A stretch of 64,000 bases of DNA from Struthio camelus (Eukaryota > Chordata > Aves > Struthioniformes > Struthionidae). The position numbers and the translations under genes are program-made. The stretch lies in assembly GCF_040807025.1 (NCBI RefSeq), contig NC_090942.1, forward strand, positions 194,488,247-194,552,246, given 5' to 3'. Each line of letters begins with the position of its first letter. The stretch's first letter is position 1. Shown in pieces: positions 27,101 through 39,100 of this stretch. Under the pieces are notes generated by a model. The model did no database searches, was not told the origin of the DNA, and saw only the letters and a list, made by a program, of their open reading frames with translations.

Positions 27101-30100
27101 CCGGGTCCAAGAAAAGCATAAAAGAAACAAATACAAGAAGGTTTATTCAGAACAGGAACAATAATCATGGGGCAAACAACTTTCTGGTTGAGCAATAAAG
27201 ATACTCTGTGTAAGAAGGAATCAGCTAAACATGTTATCACTAGAGCTAGAAAGCAATGGAAGGACTGCCCAGCGCTGCCTCTGAAGGATAAGAGCCCATA
27301 CAACAAAGCAAAGGAGAGACTGCAATAAAAGCTGATGCAGTGACTGTTTGGCAACCCAGGAGAAGTGTCATGATGCACAGCTTCTACGTGTTGTCACCAC
27401 TGAGCTCTACGAGGACCTGAGAATCTCAAAGTAGTGAATGGCATTTTAATCCCTGAAAACAAAAGTTGCTTTGTAATGACTCTGCTACCAAACTTCACCA
27501 CAGGTTTCAAGGACTATAGGAGACAAAAGAGACTGCCTTGTGCATTGCCTTTCTTTCAGAACAAATCTACTTTTAGGCAGCATGATGAACATGTGTTACA
27601 TAGATTTCAGATCCTAAGGAATAATTTGAGGAGTGTGAATGAAAACAGAAAAGGGATTCTCAGGCTGAAGAATGTGAAGTTCTGAGAACTGATGAGTATC
27701 TTGTTTCAGATTACAGCTAGAATGCTTCAGGTTTCCTGATGTAACGAAAAAAAAAATGTTCATACGTAAGGGCTTCTGAGCAAGTCAATAAGCAATCTAA
27801 AGTAACCAGGGATTTCCCTGCACCATTTACATTGATGACAGTGAGGGAGAGGGAGAATCCAAGCCTAATACTGTCTTTAAGTTTTCATACAGCTCTGTGC
27901 TTGTGACACTCCTTACTTAATAAACCTCAAAATAGATTTGAATACAAAGCTATTTTCTTATCCTCCAAGGAACCAACTGAAGTCTCAGTTTCCCATCAGG
28001 ATATATTCCAAAGAAAAAAATTCCAGGAATTTTGAAGATAACGCTCAATCCAGTATAACCAATAATCTAGAGAACTAAACTGTCTGTTGTTACGATGAAA
28101 CCAAACTCAAAGTCTTATCCTACTGCTCTTCTAAATCCAAAGTAAGTGGTCTTGAGGAGTTAGCATATTTAGCCTTGCCTAAAATACTTCTAGCTACCTC
28201 TACCCAAGAGTAAGCTTTGCCTTAATACTATTCCGACTTACCAGAACTTATCAGACTTATTAGATAGACTGCAGATATTTAAAAAAAAAAAAAGTATACT
28301 ATAGCAAGACGCAAGGAACACACCAGTTTAATCTAGACAGTTCTCCCCAAACAACAGCAGATAAGAATTTGCATAGGTTTAAAGAAACCCTGACAAGCTA
28401 AAAATTCACTGGCAATGATAATTAAAACTTCTGAAATTTGGTAGCTATGAACAGTAAGAAAACATTCAAAAACTTCTTTAAATTAGGTAAAATTCTTAGA
28501 ATTGATTTCCATTCAGACTTTCTAGATTATCAGTAACAACTAATGATGCTGAGGGAATATGAAAATGGTGTAATTCACACAGACTCTATTCACTTCTAAT
28601 GATCCAAACAAAGGAGGCACTTAGATTATAGAAATAAAAACTCCCCACTGGTATTGCTAATCTATTTCCAAAGTTATTTAAATTGCTTTAAGAAATATAT
28701 TTTAAGCTAACTAATAGTTAGCTTAATAGTTCGTATTCTCTGAGACAGGCTTAGAAATCCTTTAAAAGGCAAAATATAAGCAACACTCTAGAAATGAGGA
28801 AAACCATGATTACCAGATTATCCAAAGTGATAAGTATATTATTAATTTTATAAGCAAGTATTCCTAAGCACCTAGGTGCATACCAGGAGACCAGCAACAA
28901 AGCCTTTATAATTCCATACTGTAAGCACAAAGGGTCTGTTTTCCAGTGCCTTAATTATTTCCGAAAATCAAAACATTTCTGAAAACAGTTGCAGGGCACT
29001 GATCCATACATAGTTAGCAAACAGCTGGTAAACAGGTTGGAATGTGAAGAGAATCCTACACGCATACACACACTTTTGGTCTGAAACACATTAATAAAAA
29101 ACTGAATGATAAAAAGCAGCCTTGAGACCTCTCACAATGCAGAAGCATCATGACATTCACTGCTAAATGAATGAAGACATATGGAAAAAGCATATAAGTT
29201 GGTTATTTGTATTTTAACACACAAGAAACAAAGCAATAGGAAAATTAAATTTGTGACACAATAAGGGTCTTTCCCTTATATGTTTCTCAGAGCGTAATTC
29301 AACCTATTGCTTTTGTATTTTTTTTGTGAAGTAAAACTAATTTCACTCCTGAGAATATAAGATATTACGATCTCAATTTAGTAGTTCATTCACAGGAGGA
29401 AATGATACAAGATGCTTCAAAGAACTGTCTAAAACTCCCTGTTACAAGAACTACACATCAGTATAGTAAGATTCCTTCTCACTCAGAGAGTTACCTAGTG
29501 GTTAACTCCTGAAGCATACAGATTAATAAATGTGGTTGCCTTCATTACTCGCACATCTAATCCTCTTCTGAGCCTCTCTAAGCTTTTGACCTCAATTATA
29601 TCCTGCAGAAAAATCTTCACAGAGCATATATGAAACGTAAAATAATACTCTTGTCAATGTTTCAAATTTAATTTATAAAATGTGCTTATGAGGTAGAGCA
29701 ATAGTATGATCTTTTTACATTACCTGATAGGCTTGGTACACCATTCATTATCCTGAATACCTTTCAGCAAAGTGTCACTGAAGGTGGCAGTGCAATCACC
29801 ACCTTTATTTAGGGTCAGTAAAACCAATTTCAAATCCTTTAAAAAACAACGGCAGCGTCTACAGCCGGTTACGGCCAGGCTCAGGACTGAGGCAGGGGAA
29901 CAGAACAAAGGAGGAGGATTTTGTAACCTCCCCACGGTGAGGATACAGAAAATATATACTATTAATTGGGGGATCAAAATTGTTTCATCATTCTTTCTTC
30001 TCCTTATTAATTTTAATCTTCTCTCCAAACTGAAAACAGTGTATCACCCAAACCAAAGGTACAAAGTTTGAGTTATACGAGTAGAAAAATTATGCTGGAT

Positions 30101-33100
30101 CCTGTTTGAGTAAAGATATAAGACAGAGAAGGATGAATGCAGTATAAAATATGAAAAAAGATACGAAGAAAATCTGACTAAGGACAGAAAAAGGCATAGC
30201 CTTTGGATACTGAGCTCACTTAGAGTTGCAAGCCAAGAAATTTTTTTTGTTAAGCACTATCTTGTTTGTATGTTCTTTGTAAGTATAGAGTAGTCATATG
30301 TCTTTGATAAGGTCCATCACTGATTTCTCTTCGTAAATAGAACAAAATACACAAATAAGATATTTTGGTTTAGGTATTAGGCAAAAAAAAAGTTTTGAAG
30401 AATTAATATACGGGCAGCATACACCTACAGCAAACCATAAGCTTTATTTGCTCATTTTCGGTTAAATCATACTGTCCCTTCACTACAGATTTTATAAACT
30501 CAAGCTTTAACTGAACCTTGAAGAAACATTAACAGCAGAGCACTGCATTCAAACAGAAACACCCCACGGGCACAAACTGAATGCACTAAGCAGACTTTAA
30601 CGTTATGGACTGGAAGTGGCAGCAACCACACGAGTCACCTGATGGGGGGTATGAAACCACCGAAAGGAATCACTGAAATAGAAGGAAGGGAAGCGTTGTG
30701 GAAATAGGAAGTAAAGGAAGAACAACTGTTCCTTTGAGAAAGTCCTCAGCCACTGTAAAAAGACAGGAAAACAGGGCCAGAGGCAAATGGTACAGAGTGA
30801 GAAAACCATCTTGGGATCATAGAACAACAAAACGTACCAAACTCAGAAAGACCCACTGAACGGTGAGAAAACTACAGGGTTTTGCACTCAGAATACTTTC
30901 TGCAGATCTGCCTCTATCTTGTGTTTTTTCTTGTAGGTAACGTACAATTAACTTAGAAATTCACTTACAAAACTTGACTGTTTCGTTTTCCACTTTCACA
31001 AAATGTTCTTAAACTGGAAAGAAACCAATAACGTGGAACCTTCTTGATGAACCTGGGTTGTGCAATAAGTTGGAATAAAGAAAGTCACCTCTTCCTGGTT
31101 GAAGGAGCTCGCCAACTCTTCATATCTCAAAAAGGAAGGCTGGATGAAGAGCTGATCCCTAAGAAAGGGGAAGGGACTTCTAGCCTAACAGTTTGCTTTG
31201 ACTTTGCAGAAAGGTGAGATTTAACGGGTGGATCCACAAACAGCAACCTGATATGAATACTGCGGGGAGAACTCAACAAGCATAGTATTAAGTACTGAAT
31301 TGTAGGAAGTTCAGCAATAATACAATTCAAAGTAATCTACAGGAGAAAAAAAAGATACAGAGAGTGATGCTAGCTTAGGTAGGGTCGTTTGGAATAACGA
31401 ACGTATATTCTGCTTTTAATGGCAGCAACGTTCATGTGGGAAAACTGCTTTTACTAAAAAAAGAGAAAAATGCAGATTTTGTTTTTACACAGTTTACCAT
31501 ATTGGGATATACTTCATAACTCCAAGAAAGCAAGCACTGATCTAATGCTGCACTGACACAGATCATCTATAGCTCAATCAGCTGACCTTGCTATACTGCA
31601 CTTACAGAATTTTTTTTAATTTGACATAGAGATTTAAAAAATCTGCAAGCTGCTCTGCTGCTCCGTAAACAAACGTTGCTTATGAAAGTATTTGCAGCCA
31701 TAGGTGGTAGCAAACAATCGGAAAGTTTTCATAACAACACAACTATCACAAGAATTAAAATATACAAAGGAAATTTTCCATGTAGTTCCTTAAGATCTAT
31801 AGAAAGGACAGTACGTCAACCTTTGGGAAAAGCTGAAGTATAAAAACAACTGTGCATCTAATAATCTTACTAGACTAAGAAAAATAAAAGTATTTGTTCT
31901 GAAACATGAAAGTCGCATGATTCTGAAACAAACCTTGTCCATTAGTTTACTGGCATGAAGACTCAGGCTGTTAAAGAATATTTTCTTGCTCAGCAAATGC
32001 ATTTCTTCAATTGTTGTCAGCAGTGTGGCTGCACTGTTTCCTACAATACCACTGAAAACAAAATTAAGATTATTTCGTTAACACAAAGGGAGGCTAGGCA
32101 CAGGACAGAGTCAGATACTCCAGACGAAATTTCAAATACAATTCATTGAAAGTTGAAAACATAAAACAAATCATTACAGGGAACCTTTCTCCATATCGGG
32201 CCTAAGCGATTAATTCATAAGTAAAATGACCGAGAGAACAAACATTATCAACTATATAGTCAAACAATGAGATTATTACTTTTAAGTACAGCCTACCTAA
32301 AGCTTGGCAGAAACTTTTGGATATAATTCTAAAATTTACTGGATTTTTTCGCTTTGCTATTTTGTAACTCTGCTTCTGCTATAGCAAACATAGATTATGC
32401 AAACAAAAGGCTTGATAACTTTATTCTGTCTTACTGCCCTCTAGGGAAATGAACTGCTTCATTGGGATGTTAGGCATCTCCAGAAACACAAGAATTCATG
32501 CTCTATTATTCCAAGTGTCAAGCTATACGTAGCACCAATGTTTCATAAACCTTAAACCACACTAAATGGTTATACACCTTTGGTTATACACCATGGATCC
32601 ATCTTCTGTCTAAAGTAAAAGTAATTCTAACCTACAAATAATAGCAGGTAAACCTTTGTGTCATAAAGGGACTAATTTGCGCCTGTAGCTTGATTTTTAG
32701 AGTATAATCCTGTTCCATTTAGTAGGACATTTCTCAAACTCAATTTTCCCTTAATTAGTTAGGTGTACTTCCCCTACACAGTTAAAATTATTCAGCTGAC
32801 AGAAGGTACTTCAACTATCTTTAAACAATGTGCTGTTACCAGGAGAGAAAGCAAAAGGTAAGATTGCCCAAGACCTTCCATTTTGCCATCACATTTTCAA
32901 TTGCACATAGCTTTATAACTACTGGGAAACAGATTTTTGGAGACAGAAAAAGGCCAGCAAAAATCTTTTAGCTGTTTTTAAAAGTGAGATTAGGAATAAA
33001 ATATACTTTGCTCAATATTACCAAAAATCGAACCAAATCAAAAGTCTTGTACGTGTTCCACCATAGAACACACGTGGCTGGCCAAGAACCGCTTATCCCA

Positions 33101-36100
33101 GTTTGGCCATTATCTAAAAGTCTGAAGGTAAGCTCAAATCATCACGTTAATGACTCAAATTGTCTCAGAGCAGTTCAGTTCAGGATTGCAGAGGGAGGTT
33201 TTCCTGTTATTTCAGCTTCTAACCAAAATGAACCACTGTATAATGCCACAATACATAAAAACAGAGTTTCTGGCTTTTCTCTGGTTTCAGTCTCTGTGGT
33301 GGCATTTGGCAGGTTGGAAGACAATGTGTGCACCTTGAACAGAGGGATGTGGAATGAGGAAAGTATCTTCCCAATAGAAAAATGTAAGTACGCAACATAA
33401 AAAGACGGCATCATAATATATTTGCATAATGAAGGAAAAAATCACTATTCTGGAGGTAATTTTCATTCTAGCATTTTCCTAAAGGGGTACTTGAATTTGT
33501 CATCTTAAATGTTTTGTATAGCTTTTTGTGCACAATCAGTATCTACCTGGAAAAATAAAAAAGAATTTATGTGGCAAATTCATGCTGTATTCCAATGTAG
33601 ATGCTATATAAATAGAGGAATAACAACAGATAAATGACATCTGTTTGATATCATGCATGTTTTTCTTTGATTCTACAGTACAGAGCATAAACTAAGACAA
33701 GAAAATAGTGTTTGTACTGTATTAATCTTCATACCTATTATAAAAAAAGACATCGTTAACATACTTTCAAATTTTGCATACCTGATTGTATGGTGGTAGA
33801 ACTTGAGAAGATTAGAAATCTTGTACAGTAAAACTGCTCCTGGTTCAGCAACAATCACCTGCTCAATCCTAACCTGCAGAATAAAAGATGATAAATATCT
33901 TTCAGGTCATAAAGTCTAAAAGTCACCCCCTGTGATTTTATATATGATATACGCCTGACTTTTGAGAAATATATTTAACTAGAAATAAATTCATCAGGAG
34001 ATAATGGTCCAGATAATTATAACATTCTTCTTAAACCAAATCTCTTGGCTGCCAAGCATCCAAATAAAAAAAAAAAAAGCAGGTGCATCAAAAAAAAAAA
34101 TCACATTTCCCTATAGGTTTTTGTTGTAACTTGCTATTGAAAATTTCAAAATAATGAGATCGTCTTATGGATTAACATCAGTACACACTGGAATCCTCCC
34201 CAGCACCAAACAGCAAGAACAGCTGCAAAATCCCTAAACTACAACAGTTGATCATTAGCATCTTGCTGCAATTCAGAACATCTGAAGTATTGGGTTTTTT
34301 AACCAAAAGACGAAACTTCACCTGGATTAACCTCTCCTTTACTCAAAGGATCAGTTACGTAACTGCTACCAGTAGGTAAGCAGGTATATTTATAATTAAA
34401 TAGCAGCTACGCTGACCATTTAGCTCAGCCAAGAGATGCTGGATACACAGACCAAAACAGTGCTGACTTTCTTTATACTTGGACAGTTGATGTCTCCATG
34501 GTACATACAGTCCCAACTCATTCATAAAAGGCTGCCCCAAAATCAGTCTTTGGGAACTCATGAAGCGGTGACAGTCACTAAGTGCTGCACTATTCCGACA
34601 CGTGCTTGCGTGTGAAAGGGCAACACACAAACCACCAGCCACCACCCCTCTCCCACACTGTCTGCTGTTCAGTGGAGGAACAATCCACAGCAGTGCTTTC
34701 TTGTCACAGGCAGCTGCAGAGAGAACTAAACTAAGACTATGCTTCCTCAGTCATCTCCCTTTGCATCTAACTCGGAGACCAAAAACGCAGAGTAATTTTT
34801 GACTTTTATTTGCAAAGCTCAGTGCACAAACTTCATTTCAACATTTGTGTGAACTTTGCTCTTCAACATACACATACATATACAGGGGTACACATACGAA
34901 TACCTATTTGTATGCATAGAAGGTGCTGCATAGAAGGACTTTTGGGCAGGGATACTAAGTATTGTCTAGATGTATAAGGAGAGAGAAGGAAGGCAGGGGA
35001 AAAAGAGGAAAATCAAAATATGGACAAAAAAGTAAAAGCAACAATAACGGAACACAAAAAGAAGAATTAAGAAACGGAAAAAGATAAAATGGGCAGCAGG
35101 TGAGTATCAAGCTAAACTGAAGTGATAGGATCAAAAATATCAGCAGGAGGTCCCCTGGAAAAGTAATATATCATGTTGCCATTTGACTAGATTAAAAAGT
35201 ATTTTTCCTAAACTTAATATAGTTATTTTTCTTCTCTTCTTCTATATTGCAAATCAGTTAACTTGCAGTTTTGTTAGAAGTTTTACTTGCCCTATTCTAG
35301 ATGTAATTAAATGCTTAATTACAAAAGATTGTCCTGTATAAATCCACTGAGTAAATTCAAAGGACATCCACATTTTGAATAGGGTGTACATTTCTGATGT
35401 CCTTACTAGAAAAGGCACAGAGAAGGGCAACAAAATGATCAAAGATTTTGAGAACTGCTTCTGTATTAGCAGTGACTAAGCTGACTAGGACTCTAGCTTG
35501 AAAAAAGACAAATGAGCAGAGATGTGACAGAAACACAGTAGGAAACAGTTTTTCACGGTCTCGTTCAATATAAGAACTGGGCTTCTTAAACGAAACAAAA
35601 CAAAAACAAAAAGGAGTTGGCTTTTCCACACAGTGTATAGTTAAACGGTAGACTTCCCTCCTGCAGGGTATGTTGTAGATACAAACAGCTCATAGCAAGC
35701 TGACATATTCATGGAAGAGAAATCTAATGAGGTCTATTAAATACAAAGACAGTAGCTCTGGCTCAGTTAAGTCCTTAGTAAGTCCATAAAAAGGCTGGGA
35801 TACCATTCTGCAGACATACTGTGACACACTTGCACAACTCATATGCTCTTCCCTAAGCCTGTGCTAATGGTTACCGCGAAAGCAAGGGTACTGTTAAACT
35901 GTTTTTTTTTTTTTTTTATTCGACTCACTCTAGCAATTCCTATGTTCTTAGCCCAAAGCTCAATTTTTGCACATAAGCAATTTTGGACTTTTTCTAAGGT
36001 AACAAAACAAAATTAAGATATAGATTTAGTAACCTAGTATCTTTCACTATATGTCTGATTATAACCAGATATCGACGAACTAAGGAATCTTTAATTTTGA

Positions 36101-39100
36101 AGGGCTCTCAAGATTGAGAATCTAACTCTTAACCAAGGATGATGAAAATACATTGTAGAGACAGGGGCACAGTCTCTGTGCAAAAACACCACAGAGCTAT
36201 TTTTATATTTAGAGTGATCAGGAAAACAAAATACTTCACCTTCAGGGGTCTGCAGACACCTTCTGTGATATGCCCAACTACTTCTTGAATATTTTCTTCC
36301 ACGCCTACAGTTAATGCAAACATATGTTAAGATAACACAGATTAATTTAACTCTCTTTTCTTCATGACTTTAAACCAAAAACAAATGTGAGAGCTATTCC
36401 TCCATAAAAAGCATTATAGACTACATGGTCTTTTCCCCACAAGAACTTGACTAGTTTACATCTCAGCTGAACTTCAAATCTAGCCATTAATAAATAGCTG
36501 CATGACAAAACAGGGTCCTGAGAGTCATTAGCTTATGCTATGCAATTGCTTCCTAGCATAACGTAGAGCCTGGGGATTTGAGGGAGAAGGAGCAAGGGGA
36601 AGAATAAACGGTCTAGCAAGAAACTGTCACAGTGACGCTCAATATCAGCACTTCATGTAAATATATAGAAAAAAAAAAAAAAGCCAGTAAGAAGCTCAAG
36701 AAACTACAGTATCTACCACTGCAAAAGGGCTAAACTGCAAATACACCTCTGGCAATTTCAAGTACTGACGCACCTATGGCATTGTTAAGAACTAAATCAC
36801 ATACGTACTTGCATGCTGCAGCATTAATAAATGCTTCTTCCCTAGCAGCAACTGAAACTAGTCTTTCACAGAGCAACATATACAAAAGAGAATATCACCC
36901 TATCTTATCATGAAACACAAATGAATTGTTGCATAGCAACCAGTACTGTCATAAATCAATCAAACTGAAAGCAACAGATCTTCAAGCTCTCACTTCAGCA
37001 ATGACTCAGAATAGATTTATGGAAACAGCAATACTTTAACTCTAATTTAAAACACGCCATCAAGAGTTCATCATCAGATGGGACCCATGCAATGAACAGT
37101 AAACAAATTGATGGAGATGTGATAAAAACCAGGTGACCTTAAGCTATATTTTGCAGATCTTATTTCACACGAAAATGCATTACCTCCGAGAGTAAAAATT
37201 ATAAACAAAGGTCAGATACATGTGACATGTCCCTTTACACTGAGATACGTGAAAAGCTACTTAAGCAGGAAAAATAACATTCAGTGCCGTTGTCTTCTGT
37301 TAGAATTTCAGCATCCTAAATTGGTAAGGTAATAAAATTTATATATATATTATATATATTAAATCTTATATATATAAGATTACAAAACAGAAGATTCATG
37401 GCCTGTTATGCAATGCCTTGTTCCCAAATACATCCTAACAACGTATACTCCTTTTAGTAGGATTCACATTTCAGTCTGTTAGGAGCGCTCTTATTTTTAT
37501 TGCTCATCAACATAGTAAGTATCTGGCACATATGTGCACTACTGTATCGAGATCAGATTGACTTAACAACCATTTCTTAGTTATCAAAGTTTTAGGTGCA
37601 AAAAATGTACCAATTCAAACGCTAACACACATGGAATTACCATTCTGATGCATTGCATGCATGTGCTTTCGCATACACTTTAACGTCCAACTAGGATGTT
37701 TTAGTCTCAGCGAACAATAAAAGGAAACCTTCCAGCACAATTGGTTATGTAACTGTTGCAAGTATTAGTACGTCATGCTGACATGAAAGAATTATGGATG
37801 AAAATTTTCAGAGATTCAAAAATCAATTTTAGAAAGTAGATTTATTAAGTGAAGATATGCTTTCATCTGCCTCCTATACCGTATTTCATTTTTCTCTGTA
37901 TACTCTTTCACTACAGAAATACCTTTCTTGTACTTCATTTTGGCATCTGGCGCTCTGGCTGGGTTCCTAGAACTCCAAGGAAAATGGGTTTCTACTGCTT
38001 CTTTTAAACAGAAAGCTTGCAATTCTTCCTTCCTTTCAAGAACAAGTCCTCTGTAAAACTGGACGGTTCCTACTTACAGAACTTCCTACTTCTTTTCTTC
38101 CAAAGAAGAAAACAGATGCTTTTCCCCAGCTAGTACAATGCAAAACAGTTAATATTCTTCTGAATATATTTTCAGTGCTCAATATTTTAATGGCATTTTT
38201 GATTAAATTAATTTTTAAAGAGTTGGCATTTGCAAGGTTACAAATTAAAAGTCTTAAGAAATTATTCTTGAATACTTAGCTGTGGGCTATTTAGCTCATT
38301 CTCATTAAAGTCAAAACTGGAACACTCCTCCATGAATGCGTCCTTTGCACAATTTTTCTTCCACTGGAACCAAATCTGCATCCATCTCACCCATAGCTGG
38401 ACATTTCTTTTTGGAGTTTTTTTTTTTTTTGTTTCCTTTGCTTTTTAAAGAGGAGAAAACAAGTTTTTGTGTGGGATTTTTATTGTCTCCACAACACTTA
38501 AATCGCACTAAGCTTACTGGAGGATTTAAATAGGAATCTGAACTTGGCACAGAAACTCCTGAATTAAAATAGTAAAAGCAGCTCCATCTCCAAAAATCTA
38601 TTTAAGCTAAAACTAAAGTTAGAACACCTGACTGACCTATCACAGGGAAAGATTCATTGCACCTAAACTTTAGCCCCCTCAGATTAGGTGTCTAGTCTAT
38701 AGTAGTTGCTCAGGCTCCCTCTATTGGGAATAGAGAAAAACAGTTGTGATGAAAGCCTCCAAAATATCTACACTAGATGTCTAGCTTTGTGGTGGATATC
38801 ATGGCATTCTGGAGAGGTTCCAGAAGACTGGAAGAAAATAAATATCACTGCTGTCTTCAGGAAAGGCAAGAAGGAGGATCTAGGGTACTATGTGCCCGTC
38901 AGCCTGACCATGATCCCCGGGAAGGTCATGGAGCAACTAATCCTGGATAGTGTTTCTAGACATATGAAAGACAAGGAGGCAGACAGGAGTAGTCAGTATG
39001 GTTTTAAAAAGGAGGAAATTGTACCTAACCAACCTGATGGCCTTCTGCGATGAGATGGCTGGCTTGGTGGATGAGGGGAGAGCAGTGGATGCTGTTAGTT

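Larger units (their letters stand above)
19974..31933 (-). other. COG6 intron 13 (12.0 kb)
   Basis: This is the second-longest intron seen. It hosts the 3.3 kb CR1 copy (23641-26935). Outside it I find only AT-rich DNA, a C-rich tract at about 20690-20713 and short open frames without similarity. The donor (GTTTGT) is weak. Confidence 0.92.

Noticed and set aside
32984..33400. 138-codon plus-strand open frame
   Set aside because: It is antisense in a COG6 intron, matches no family I know, and its length is within chance for 64 kb.
38706..39053. Plus-strand open frame with [19 protein letters not shown] as a possible gene
   Set aside because: It is an RT segment of an internally deleted CR1 copy, with unrelated intron sequence fused at its start.
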